A program made the position numbers and the translations under genes. From Eudorina sp. 2006-703-Eu-15 (taxonomy: Eukaryota > Chlorophyta > Chlorophyceae > Chlamydomonadales > Volvocaceae): DNA of 64,000 bases. The notes under the pieces were generated by a model. That model ran no database searches and had not been told where the DNA came from. It saw nothing but the letters and a program-made list of their open reading frames with translations. Positions within the stretch are counted from its first letter, which is position 1. Every line of letters starts with the position of its first letter. Below, piece by piece: positions 12,101 through 24,459 of this stretch. The DNA lies in contig BDSI01000017.1 in the NCBI GenBank assembly GCA_003117195.1, positions 248,001-312,000 on the forward strand. Direction: 5' to 3'.

Positions 12101-15100
12101 AACAGACGGCGGGAGGGAAGGCGCCCCCAGCCGCCCTCAGCCTCGAGAATGTGAAGGCACAGGTAGGTGATGGCCCAGCTGTCGCATCCCCCCGCCCAGG
12201 ACCCCTCACTGCGGCACCTCGAGCGCCATGGGGCCCCCCTGTGGTGGGCAGCCCCCCTGTGGCCCCACGTCACCCCGGGTACAGTGCCGGTGGTACCGTC
12301 CGTGTGGGTGTGTTCCTGGTGAGCAGGGCCGCCTGGGGCTCCGTCTCCTCGCTTGGCACCCTGGGTGACCCCCGGTTCCCTTGCTGCCCCCCGGCACCCC
12401 CCACCTGATGTGTCGCGATGTTGACCACCTCGCCGTACACCCCGAACGTGCGCTCGTACATACAGCCGCGGCCGCCCAGCCCCGGTCCCGGTCCCGGTCC
12501 CGGCGGGGCAGCAGAAGCCGCAGCTCCCCGGCCGCCTCCCACGTCCACGCCCCGTGCGGCATCCGGCCCCGCGCCGCGCACACAGAGCTCCAGGGAGGTC
12601 ATCAGCGGCTGCAAGCTGCCCAGGCCGGCAGCGTGGCCCAACGGCGGCAACGCCGCCGCCGCTGGGACCGGCAGCCTGACATCAGGCCCCTGAGACCCGG
12701 CGATGGAGGTTTGAGTGGTGTTGCTGATGCTGCCGGTGGTGGCCGCCCCCGCCGTCCGCGGCTCTGCAGCCTCATGACGGGATGCGGCTCCGGGGGCGGC
12801 TGCTGCGGCTCCGCCGTCGCTTGTCCGCAGCGGGCCCGCCGCCGGGGTGACCGACCTGCTGCAACCTGCGATACTGCCACTGCTGCTGCTGCCGCCCTCG
12901 TCGTCGGCGGTCCCTCCGGCAGCGCTGCTGTGGCTCACACGCGCCAGCGGCAGATCCGAGTCGGAGATGTCGATGGGGTGGCTGACGGGGCCCGGGCCGC
13001 CACTGGGCCGGGGGCCCCGCGGCGCCCTGGCCGCCGCCGCCGCCAGCGGTACGGCGGCGGGCGGTTTCCACTGGAAGGGCGCCGCGGGCACTATGCAGTT
13101 GGCGAGGCGGCGGCAGACGGGGCAGAGGAACTCGGACATCTCGGGCAGCACCAGGTGGGAGCCGGGGAAGTGCGCCCCCGCCAGGTACTGCCGCAGCTGG
13201 CCGGCCACGAAGCGGGCTGCGGGTCGCGACACACCGGGTAATGGGTAACGGGGAGAAGAGGGGTTGAGTAGACAATTAAAAATACCGTACCTAGTCTGCA
13301 AGGTACGACATTGTGCACAGGATTGCCCGGTACGGATGGACGGGATGCACGGGATGGGCAGAGCGCGGGAGCTGGATGGGAAGATTGGGTTGCGGTGAGG
13401 TACCGTAACCAGACCGGCTCGGCCCCCCGGTGCGCGGGCGAGCTGGGCAATGCATGGGGTACGAGCGGCGCAGCACGCGGACAGGGTGCAGCAGGCCCCG
13501 GGCGCCGGACGGCGTCGTTGAGGGCGGCTGCCCGCCGTGCCCTTTTCCCTAGCCCCCCGTCCTCACCGTAGCAGACGGTGTGCATCATGTGGCCGCAGCA
13601 GTGGACGTGCAGGCCCCCGCCCAGGTCCGCTTCGCTGACGCTGGGTCCCTGGGAGCGCCAGGACCGCAGCCACTCCCGGGGGGCCGCGTACACGGAGTCC
13701 GACCCCGGGGAGGCGGCGAAGCCGCCGTCGCCACCGTCACCGTCACCGCCAGCGCCAGCGCTGCCGCCATGTGGCTCCTCGCATCCCGGCAGCCGCCCCG
13801 CCGCCGCCGCCCTCACCGCCGCGGTGGTGATGGAGCCCGCCTCCGGGTCGTCATCCCAGGCGCGGGGGCGGCGGAGGGGCGCCCCTAAGCAGCCGCACAT
13901 GGCCGTGTGGGCGATGAAGGCGAGCGGCCCGTGCCGCAAGCCCGCCGGGCCCTCCCTGCAAACCGCACACTCGGGCTCCGGAGTGTCCACGGCCAGCCAG
14001 CGCCCCAGCGGGGAGTGCCGCCGGGAGGCTGTACTGGCGGCGGCGGCCGCGGCGGCGGCCGTCGAGGCGGCCGCGGCGGCGGCCGTCGAGGCGGCCGCCG
14101 CCTGGCCCTGCCGTGCGCCGGTGGCAACGTCGCGGCGAGCCTGGGCGCTGCCGGCGGCGGCGGGGCTGCCGTCGTCGCTGAAGTCACCGTCCGCGTCGGC
14201 CCCGCTTTCCTCGTCGCTTTCCTGGCCGGACTGCAACTCCCGGATGCGGTCGCTGCCGCCGCTGTCCGAGCCGTCGCTGCCACCGCCGATCTGCCGTGCC
14301 GGCTCAGCCGCCGTCGCATCACTCCCTTGGCCGCCGCCACCAGGCGCGGCTCGCTGCGCTCCCCGCGGAGCACCCGCCTCCTCCTCCTCCTCTGCACTGT
14401 CTTCCTCCTCCTCTTCATCGCTGCTGTCCGCGGCTGCAGCCCCCTGCCCAGTCGCCCGCCGCAGGAACGCCTCCTGCTGAGCCCGCAGACGCGCCATCAT
14501 GGCCGCCTGGCGCTGCCGCGCCAGCTCCCGCCGCCGCGCCGCCTCCGCCGAGCCCTCCGCGGCCACGTCGCCGCCTGGCACCTCTGCCGGGGAGGCCTCC
14601 CGCGACTCCACGCGCTGCTCCACCACCTCCCCTGGCGCCGGGTCCGCCGCCGGCCTTAGCACGCCCACCTGCTTGGCGGCCTGCACCAGCCGGGAGGCCG
14701 TCGGATGCAGCCACTTGAGGCAGTCGAGGGCCTCGTCACTCAGGTGCAGCGCGGGCTGGCAGGGGGAGGAGGCGGAGGAGGCGGCCGCCGCAGCTCCAGA
14801 CCCCGTCGCAGCCTGCTGCTGCGTAAGCGACTGCGACTGCAGCAGCGCCTCCAGCAGGCCCACGATGCCCGCCGCGCCGCCGGCGCTGCCGCGAGCCCCC
14901 GGCGACCCGCCCGCCAGCGCCGTGGCCCCTGTCAGCGCAACGCCCCGCAGCTGAGCCGGGTCCCGCCAGGGTTGCTCAGCTTGGTCTGGCGCCTGTGTCG
15001 GGCAGTCGGGACTGGCACCGGAGCCAGAGCAGGTGCCCGCGCCAGAGCCCGCGGTGGTGTTGGTGTTGGTCTCCGTTTGTCCCTGGTGGGGCAATCGGTC

Positions 15101-18100
15101 CAGCAGGTCCTCCAGGCGGTGCAGCTGCAGGGCCAGCAGGTTGAGGGCGGCCAGCAGGGTGTCCTCGGGCAGGCGAGGGGCGCCCGACAGGAAGGCCTGA
15201 GCGGGAGTGCAGGGCGGGGCGGGGAGGGGCAGGCGTGGGAGGCAGCAGTCGGGAAGAAGTCGGAAGGGAAGGACGGGAAAGGGATCAGGGGATGGCGGGC
15301 CGTGGCCCGACAGCGGCACTCCAGTCCTTGGAGGGCGAGTGAGGGACAGCGGAGGGGGGCGAACGGGTGCGGGGTGAGACCTCGGGTGGCTCTTGACGAG
15401 GCCCGCCACCACCGGCACAGCGGAGGGGGGGGCAAGAGGATGTCATAGTGATGGTAGTGGTGGTGGTGGTGGTGATCTGGAGCAAATCATGCAGGGTGGT
15501 CTGCGGCATACCCCCGAGCATGTGCCAGGCAACCGCACCATGCCATCCCTAAACCGCACCATGCCATCCCCAATATACGCGCCATCGCCATACGCGTGGG
15601 GCTCTCTGAACCGCTGCCGCCCTGCGGCCCCCACTGCACACACCACCAAGCTCTGGCGGCTCTCCCCCACCGCACCTGCAGCACCCAGGTCACCAGCCGC
15701 CACAGCCCCGCCGTCCCCAGCACCCGCTGCATCGGCTCCAGCGACGTCGGCAGCGCGTGCCGCGGCCGCCGCAGCTGCCAATGCGCCTGGTACACCGCGC
15801 CTTCTCCACCGCCGCCGGCCGCCCGCGCTGCCGCCATGGCCGCCTCCCAGGCGCGCGAGCGCATGGAGGGCGTGTAGTGCAAGAAGGCGGGGCAGAACAG
15901 CTGCCAGGCCTCCCTCCGCAGGGTGTACTGGCGGGCCTGAGACAGGCTGGCGGCCCGGTAGGTGGCCACCTCCGCCAGGACCTGGCGGCATATGATGCGT
16001 GGGGGGAGGCAGGGTGCACGTGTGGTGAGGGATGTAAAAAAGGCTCGTCACGTGTGTTTGTCTGTTGCGTGGGAGTGCACTTGCCCGGGGAGGATTCGGT
16101 CAGCTAGGCCGCCTGCCTGCTGTGGACGCCGACAAGCCCTCCAACAAAACGTGTGTGCGGTATGCCTTGCGCCTGGAAGATCACCATTTGACCCGCAACA
16201 GGGCGGCGAGTCCCCACAGCATCAAGCGACACTGAATTGACCAATGTCATCGATAGAGATGACAAAGACAAACAGATCATACCCTCGACACCAGGAATGC
16301 CTCGACAGCGGCCCCGCGCCCACCCCCACAATAGCTGCCCACCAAGTGGACAGCCAGAGTAAAACCCCGCGCCCAACCATCGAAGGTCTTTGCCCTGGCA
16401 ATCAGCGCGGTCTGCACAGATCTGCAGTTCGCTCGACGCACCCGCCACCCACCTCCTCTATGTCGGGCTGGTGCTGCAGGTCCTGGGGCAGCAGGTCGTG
16501 CAGCTGGTTGTAGGTCCAGTTCCGCAGGGCCAGCCACTGCGTGGGCCGCAAGGTCGCGATGGCCGGAGGGCGGCGCGGGGTTATCTTAGGAGTGCGGCCT
16601 CCCAGGGCCATGGCGGCCTCCCTGGGACATGGCGGCCTCCCAGGGGATCCTTAGGAGCGGGCAGTTGCTGCCGTAACGCAAAGATGCTGTGGCAAGACGG
16701 ATGAGCACCGCTGGAGCGCAAGATCCGCAGGCAGAGGCTGAGTGCCGACAACAGTATGTTCGGTTTCAGCACACATTTCAACGCACGCTCAAGCACCGAT
16801 AGAGTGCCGACGTTGCTTCTCAGTGTTGTGCTTATGCCTCCTTTCAGCGTTTGAAATGTGGCCACAGTGACCTGCCCAGGAGCGCCAAATCCCCCGCCCC
16901 CTCCCTAATGGTCGGGGACCCACCCTCCTATGGTATGCCCCCCCGTCCACCTGCACCAGGAGGCCCCGAAGCCGCTCCCGGGGGGCCAGCCCCGCCGCCT
17001 TCCGCTCCCGCAGCAGGGACACCAGCCAGCGCAGCGCCTCCGAGCAGGCCGCCGCGGTCGCGGGGTCCTGCAGGTCCGCGGGCGAGGCCGGGGGTGCCGC
17101 GATCTCTTGGCCCGCCGACCCGCGGGTCGGGCCCTCCGGCGCAGCCAAGCCTGGGGGGCAGACGAAGGGGAGCTCGTGTGAGTGCGCGAACACAAGGATG
17201 ATTCAGCAACAGCCTGATGCCTACGGCAGAAACTGAGGTCAACTGCGGTACTTTCGGGCTGCCCAGAGGTCAGAATTTGATGTACGGAGGACATGACCAG
17301 ATTCTTACAAGTTCACAACCGTCACGGGAGCAAGTGCGTGTGCGAGGGCTGCTAACGGCGGGCGAAGGAGGCGGTCCCTCAAGCACACCCACAGCCAGGG
17401 ACCCAGACATAGCCGCCCGCGCTGCCCTGGGGCACCCAGGTAACGAGGCGCGCTCAGCGAGTCACCGCCCATTTGGGGGCTCGCAAGCAGCTCGGCGGCC
17501 CAATGCCGCAGTGCGTACGGTACCCACCGGCGGCCGAGAGGAGCGGCTTCGCGCCCATCCCCGAAAGCGTGTCGTACAGCACCACTTCGGGTTCCTCCGC
17601 CGCCATCCAGCACTGCGGTATGGGAGCGCGCGGGATCCGGTCCGGGTGCATCCGTCGTCCCGGATGCGCGGAAAACGTCAGGAGGTCGTGTGTGCGCGGA
17701 GGGGTCGGTAAAGCGGTGGACCTGCCTTGTCATACCCACGGGGAGGACTGCCCTGATGGCACCCTCCAGCCCCAGCGCGTCCCTCCCGGATCCCGCCCAG
17801 CCGCAATCTGCGCCTCAGCTGTCGCGGCACGACAGTCTGCCCCAGCTTTGTTTCTTGGCGAACCACGGGTCCGATCCACGTCTGACCGAGTCCCCCGCGA
17901 CGTCCTGCGCGTCGCTGTTGTAGAGGCGCCATGCAGCCCATGATATGGAACCCCCTATGCGAGGCCCCTAGCCCCTTTTTACAGCGAAATCACGAAATGG
18001 GACTAGGGGCCCCTACCCCCATCCCTCCGGGCCATTCCCACCTGCGTCATCAGCACGTTCAGGTCCGTGAGCTCCCTCCCGTTGAGGCTGAACAGCTCCA

Positions 18101-21100
18101 CCTGGGGCCACAGGACATGGTTCAGGCAGATGGCCGTTGTGAAACAGATTGAAATGTGGACCGGAGATCTTAAAGAGGGGTCCACTGCTGCGCCGGCTTG
18201 CGCCTCAGGTGCTTGGATCATGCAAATCATGTCGCGCCTCCGACACTGCCCCGTGCCATGCTCTTTCATGTCCTGGAAGCGCGCGGACTCCATTCGCCCA
18301 CCTGCGACACGTCGTAGCCGTTCCGCGGCCATCTCCGTGCGATGATCTGCGCGCCACGCAGCACAGGATCAGGATGCAGAGCAGGGAGCCGACGGCGCTA
18401 AGTTGAACGCAATCCGCGAGGAACATTGGGTTGGAGCCAGTCATACGCTACAGGTATGCGGCAACTGATCAGGAATAATAACCCCCCAAAATGGGCATCC
18501 GCACATGGCGATACCACAACCGCTCGCGCCTTGAGTTGCTTCGGTGTTGCAGCCCCATACTGCTAAACGCACCAGCCCCACCCGTCCGCCCCTCTCATGT
18601 CGCCACCACCTGCACCGGGCAACCCCTCCCTGACCCCTCCAAGTACAATACCGTATTGTAGGTACAACCCTGGTCCCACCTGGCTGAGGAAGGCGTGTGC
18701 CAGCAGCAGGAAGCGGCTGACGGGCCTCCAGGCGCTGCCTTCGTCCAGACTGGCCTGCAAGGACAGCAGCTGCTCCATCCGGGTGCGAGCCAGCTGACCC
18801 GTGGGTCCGCCCTGTTGCTCCAGTTGCAGCAGCGCTGCGGGTAGGTTTGGGGCCGGTGCGGGTTCGGGTTCGGGTGACAGCTGACAGGACGTGGAGGCGC
18901 GAGTGGCGCTTCAGAACGGGCTGCCAGGCACGATCGCGGCACGGCCCCCGAGCGTGCCGAGCATGATCCGGACCAGCCCCTTCACGCCATCAACAGCATC
19001 TTCACCACGACTGCCAATGCCACTGCCCGGCCTGCCCTACCCTGCAGAAAGGCCGCCGTGGTGCGGTGCAGCGGCAGGTGCGGAGACGCCTCCACCTCCC
19101 CGGCCAGTAACCCGTCGTACAGATCGGCAGCCACCGAGAGACGCCAGACGGTCGATCCAGCGCCAGCAGCGGTTCCCGACCCGGATCCGGATCTGGACGC
19201 CGGGGTCGGCCCTGTCGCCGCCGCAGCCACAGCCACCGCACCGCTGCGAGCCAGGCGGTCGCTGCACCACTCCTCACACGCCTCCAGCGCCGCCCTGCAT
19301 CCGATCGATCGGCCGGACACGAAGGGCCTCGCTCAAAAGGGCATCAGTCGCACACGTTGCACTGGAAATGTGTTCACTGGAGACGGAAGAGGGCCCTACT
19401 CAACGTTCTACTCGAACGGCCTCAGCTTCCTATAAGGCAGCCTAAAGCTCTCAACTAAGACTGAGATACCAGCCCAGGACTCCCCCAACTCAACCCCCAG
19501 GTTTGCTGGGCGCCCCCAAGCACGGCATCCACACTCACGCCGCCCCGCCCCACCTCGCCGCGCCGTACAGCAGCTCCACCCGCCGCAAGCGCTGCTCGTC
19601 AGAGCCCCCGCCGCTCCCAGCCCAGCTGCCGGGCCCTGCGCTGCGCCCCGCAGCGGCGGGCGCCGGTGCTCCTCCGCCGCTGCTCCTGGCCCCCGCCCCG
19701 GGCCGCATGCCCGCCATGGTGGTGAGCAGCTCCGCGACGCAGGCCGTCACCACGTACTCGGCCGAGCAGGCCAGCGGCACCCGGAACGCCGCCCGCTCCT
19801 CCACGTCACCGGACACCTTGCGGCGGTGGGGCAGCATGGCCTGACCAGGCAGGGAGGGTTGGTTAGGCAGGGCGAGGACCCGAGTCAGCCAAGCGGCTGA
19901 CCTGATGCAATGAAGCGGTTAGTGTCTTAGTAATTGGAGTCGGCCTCCTAGCGGCTGCGTGAAGTTGGGCTTGACGCACCAGGCCGCCGCAGCCTGCAGC
20001 CTTGGCTGTCACCCGCCAACGTGTCGTGTCGTGCCAACGTGGCGATCGATGCGCAATCCTTCGGGTGGTGCCCAGATCCTCATGACGCACCTCGCTCCAC
20101 ACGCACCGCCGCTGGGAGCTCTGGCCCCCGCTGCCCCTCCCCCTCGCCCAGGCCCCCGCCCCCGCGGGCCGCCCCCCCCGCTCCCTCGCCTGCAGCGGCC
20201 TGACGAAGCGGCCCAGGAAGGCCTCCGCCCACAACTCCCGACTGGACAGCAGGTGGTGCGCAGCCGGCATGTGGTGCACCAGCGTGGAGAAACCCTGCCA
20301 TGGGAATAAACGGGAGGGACGGGCGGAGCGTGAGGACGTCCGGGTAGGTACGCTACGCCTGGCGGCCGAGGTTTCGCAGCAGCTCGGTCTCGAGCTGTGT
20401 AGCGCGGTTGCGCTGACAAACCCGCCCAGCTCCCTACCCCAAGTCTGCCAGTGGTATATGCCCCGGCGAGCATCAGAGCCAGTGCAGGGCCCTCGCGAAC
20501 CCGCCCGCTCGTCTAACAACCAATTATCGAACGGCCGGGTGCATCCCCGCCCGGAAGGTCGTCACGACCGGTTTGACCCCCGCAGCGTTCTGAAAGTCAA
20601 CCCATCCTCGCAACCGCCGGGTCCATTCCTCTTACAGGCGCTGCGTCTGGGGTGGAAGCTGGGCAACCCCATCCCAGGAATTCCCGACGGCGCGTTTCCC
20701 GGCACCTCCCCGTCACTGTCAGACAGCGGCGCAAGCGACGCAATCTCCGGACCCGCACACCTCCACAACCCCCAACCGTCAACCCCCAACCCACCGATGC
20801 CAGCCGACGCATGCCGTCTAGGATAGCGTTCATCCGCGCCTCCGACTCCGCGTCCGCCTCCCAGGAGCTGTCAGCGGCCGCCCCGTTGCCCGCTGCGCCC
20901 TCCTCCCGCCGCTCCGAAACCTTGCCCAGCTCGTCCACGAAGGCCCCCGTGAGGTAGCCCAGCACGGACAGGTGGGCGTCCAACACGCCCTGCTCCTGAA
21001 CCAGTCTGCGGACCGGCGGGTGAGCGGTGGGGTCCCTGGAGCTCTCACGCCGAGGCACGGTACCCGATTGCTCCAAGTGCATTACCAGGGCCGGGAATGT

Positions 21101-24100
21101 GGCATGCACGGTGTACGGCACATCACCCTGAAAGCAGGTTTCAGAGAAGCCCGTGCTACACGGTCTGTCTCTGTCGTTTGCGTAGGGGTGCATAGCGACA
21201 TACAGCATCCCCGGCGGCACGTCATCCGAGCGCCGCCCCAGTTAGCACCCACCCTTTCCACCGTTACCGGCCGCCACCGACCTGACCGTCACGTCCTCCG
21301 AGTTGAACAGCTGCACCACCACCCGGTCCAGGACCCCGCACAGCGGGTGCCGCGGCGAACCCGACCGGGCGGACTCCGCCGCGGGGCCCGCCGGTGCCAA
21401 GCCAGCGATCGCGGACAGCATCGGCGCGTAGCACTCCATGAGGTACACCGCGGTGTCGTACTTGAAGACGGGGTCGTACAGCAGCAGGAGCAGCAGGGAG
21501 GTGAGCTGGTGCAGGGGCTCTGGGTGCAGCCAGCGCAGACCCAGGATCCAGCGGTGCAGGAGGCAATCCTGGGGTGAAAGAGGGGGGGAGGGCGTGGCAG
21601 TGTTTCGGCTGGGGGTTGAGGACGGAAAATATGTGCCTGGGCGGAGAGGCCAAGGGCAGGACGAAAGGCACGGGAGGGAAGGGCTGCTCCTGCGACCAGG
21701 ACTGCTGCGCAGCCCGCGAAGAAAGAGATCGGGAGAGGACTGCGGATGAACGCCGCGTTGGCTTCCAGCGAACGGCATTTTACAGGCATTACACAGTGAC
21801 GCCCCCTTTTGACTGCTCGTCACCGGTGTGGCCCGGCGGCGATGCCCCTGTCCAAACGCACTGTACTAGGATGGGGTCGAGGGTCGAGGGAAAGCAACCC
21901 ATGACACTAGCGGAATTCAGGTTTTCCGTTTTTCGCCTGAACGGTGGCGAAGACACCCCATCGTCAGCGACAGTAACGATTTCGCCCAGGTCTTCAACGT
22001 GCGGTACGACAGAATACCCCCATGTCGTGCTCACCTGGTAAAAAGGGGACCCCAGCGCGCCCTGCCGGTGCGGCCGAGCCGGCTCCACGGGCGACGGCAG
22101 CTTGGCGATAATCACACGCGCCTGTTCCCTGAACAACTCGGCAGTTGGCACAACAGACGCCGTCTTCGACTGCACGGTGGCCCCCATCGCCGCTGCGGGC
22201 AGATCGCGCGGTGCGGGGGCCACCGCGGCGCTGTCCGCGGCTGCAGCAGGCGCCGGCGTAACCGACGCGTCCGCTGACACGCCTTCCGTCCCGCGGTCTC
22301 CAGATCCCGTGGACTGTACGGCAGCCTCCTCGCCGGGTGCGGCGGCACCAGCGGCGCGCGCGGCCACGACCCCCTCCGCAGAGGACGACGGAGCGGACCC
22401 CCTGGCGCCTGCAATGGCGTCGTCTGCGCCCTCCCTATCCGCAGCGGCGGCCGCTGGCACCTCCGCCGGTTGCCCCGCCGCCCGCATCACCCGCTGCAGT
22501 TCCTGCAGCCTGCGTATCTGCTGCTCCTGCATCCGCTGCAGCCGCTCGATCTGCACCTGGATGCGCCCCTGCACGTCCTGCAGATGCGCCTCATCCGGCT
22601 GCCCCTCCTGCCCCACCAGCGCCCATGATGGCTGCTGTAGCTGCTCCTGCAACTCCTGCAGCTGCTGCAGCTGCTGCCGCAGCTCCTCCTGCTCCTGCCA
22701 GACTAGCTGCTGCTCCTGAAGCACAGCCTCCACCTCCCGCTCCAGCTGCTGGTGCTCCTCCTGCCGCGGCCGCAGCTCCCTTGGACGCTCCTGCGGCTGC
22801 GGCTGCGGCTGCGGTTGCGGTCGCTGCTGCTCCTGCTGCGCCACTGGCTGTGCGGGCTGTTGTCGCTGTGACGGTTGAGGCTGGTCCGCCCGTGATCTCG
22901 ACGGCTGCAGTGGCCGCCGCAGCAGGTCACTCATGGGCCGCCGCAGCGGCCCCAGGCAGGCAAAGCGCTGCAGCCACTCACACAGCGTGATCGCCGCACG
23001 GCGCTGGTCGGGGCTGCAACGTGCGCCCGTGCATTGCCCTGCGGGAGAGGTCGAGAGGTGCGCGGCCGTGTCAGAAGGGGCGCGCTGTGAGGGCTCCGTC
23101 GAACATTCCGGGAGCCTCATCCAGCATGTTTCCATCATCCAAGTGCCGCAGGAAGACACTCACACCACCGCTGTCGTCCCAGGCATCCAGTACCTTAGTC
23201 GCGGGCGGCACAGCGTGCCCAGAAGGCGCAGGGTACGCGCCCCCGAGATTACGCCGCACACCTGGCAAGGCGCCTGCATTCAGCCTTTCCATCTTTCAAG
23301 CCCCGGAAAACAGAATGCAAAGCGAGACAGCGGCACCGCCTTCAGTCTGTTGACCTCTCATCCATCCAAGTGCCGACGCGCCCCTCCAGCCCACCCACCC
23401 ACCCACCCAGGCAGTCCGTCAGCCGCGCCAGTGCGGCCTCCAGCACCGCCTCCAGCACATCGCGAGGCTGGGGCGCCAGGAGTTGCTCCAGGGGCACTAC
23501 CTTCCGGTCCGGTTGGTGATCGGGGCAGCAACCTGCGGGCACGGATCGGGAAGACGCCGACGCGCTGGTTGAGGCCGTGCAGCGGCAGGGCATCGACGGG
23601 CGCGAACGCGTGCCCCCGTTTCAGTGCCGCACATCCATGTTTGGTCGGTGCGCCGCGCCTGGTAGGATACCCCCACGCACCCTCCAGGCGCCAGGCCGAC
23701 AGGTCGCCGCAGTCGCAGCAGCCCCCCGCCGGCGACCGGTACTGGATCCAGTCGTGGTCCTCATGGCCGCCCGCCTTGAAGCAAGCCACGCACACAGCAC
23801 TGGAGGTCGTCAACTGGCAGGTGCGGCACCTGCCGACCACGAGGAAGCAAGTGCACCCACAGGCAACAAACAAATTCAAATTCTCATGGGGGCGGGTCGG
23901 GGCTGTGTGAAAGGCATGCGGTGCCGGTTTCGGCACTCAATTGGCGATGATGGGCGGCCCGTTGGGGGGCCAGCAGGGGGTCGTAGAGGGGCAATGGCGG
24001 GAGTCTACGGGCTACAGATGCGCGAAGGCAAGCCTCCTGGTCATGGAAGTACGCCTCCGGCGTAGAGATCTGATATGCGCCCGCCGGGCACGCGGGATAT

Positions 24101-24459
24101 GCGGCTCAGGGAGGAAACCCAGCAACGCTGAAACGCAGCGCACGTGTTCAGGTGACGTGACGTGGTGGGCAGTCTGATGATGTATCATTCGGTAAAGAAG
24201 GCAACGACCTGAGCTCCCTGGTTCCCTGGGTGGGCGACACGGGTACCCACTTCAGACGTGCGCACCTGTACGCCAGCGCTCCAGCAGGCCATATCGCAGT
24301 GCATTGACCCCCACAGTTTGTTGGGGAGAGGGATGCAAGGTAGGCTTCAAAGCCACCCCTCTGGTTCGTGGACTGACACAGAACGCGCTCGCATTCCTGC
24401 ACAAGGGGCGCACAGGACCGACACGGGAGGCCCAAGCTCCGCTCCACGACACTATCCAA
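6188..24459 (-). CDS. PRT6: Giant UBR-box/RING N-recognin E3 ubiquitin ligase (PRT6/UBR1 type)
   Basis: There are 23 exons (high to low): 24459-24266, 23829-23681, 23532-23407, 23038-22035, 21568-21282, 21005-20795, 20294-20091, 19840-19554, 19294-19041, 18834-18680, 18346-18302, 18101-18042, 17612-17528, 17150-16951, 16536-16453, 15981-15676, 15196-13567, 13216-12405, 11902-10072, 9470-9301, 8875-7454, 6967-6709, 6336-6188. All phases agree; 9924 bases give 3307 aa. The UBR box, which binds N-terminal degrons, spans about 49-120: ALAYRCRTC, then GGCCDCGD, then CCPDH. Further landmarks are HLPLHR, the VLAEVATY region, a RING-H2 at about 1626-1797 (CAVC, CCGHMMH, FLCPVCRRLAN) and the Cys/His-rich UBR C-terminus (CPECGTKPENPALCLL, EHCGGTCLLL, QSPYLDAHG). 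No ClpS-like domain is seen, as in plant PRT6. Low-complexity inserts make it about 1.6 times the size of plant PRT6. The start ATG at 24459 is provisional; an upstream coding exon is possible. Confidence 0.93.
8330..8400 (-). repeat. Histidine-rich coding tract in the E3 ligase
   Basis: CAC/CAT codons dominate on the minus strand and give LSHHHHHHRHQHHRQHPH within the 1422-base exon 8875-7454, between the RING and the C-terminal Cys/His domain. It is in frame with conserved sequence on both sides. Ten or more histidines in 18 residues could bind metal or act in pH sensing, but a neutral triplet expansion is equally possible. Confidence 0.75.
14035..14105 (-). repeat. Poly-alanine GCG/GCC repeat in the E3 ligase
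   Basis: Two near-identical 24-base units plus flanking GCN codons code for runs of 6-8 alanines separated by Ser-Thr, just N-terminal to the RING domain. Downstream (about 14150-14430) lies an acidic D/E/S-rich linker. Both belong to unconserved insert sequence. Confidence 0.7.
18302..18346 (-). other. 45-base micro-exon of the E3 ligase gene
   Basis: This exon, bounded by GCGCGCAG and CAG|GTGGGCG, encodes IIARRWPRNGYDVSQ. It matches the conserved 'W-x-RNG' stretch that follows HLPLHR in UBR1-family proteins. It is phase 0 on both sides, so skipping would not shift the frame but would delete a conserved element. Confidence 0.8.

Noticed and set aside
7214..15418. Many long + strand frames (for example 7287-8015, 13578-14480, 9620-10408)
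   Set aside because: They are opposite-strand shadows of large GC-rich E3-ligase exons, with Arg/Pro/Ala-dominated nonsense composition and no splice or motif support.
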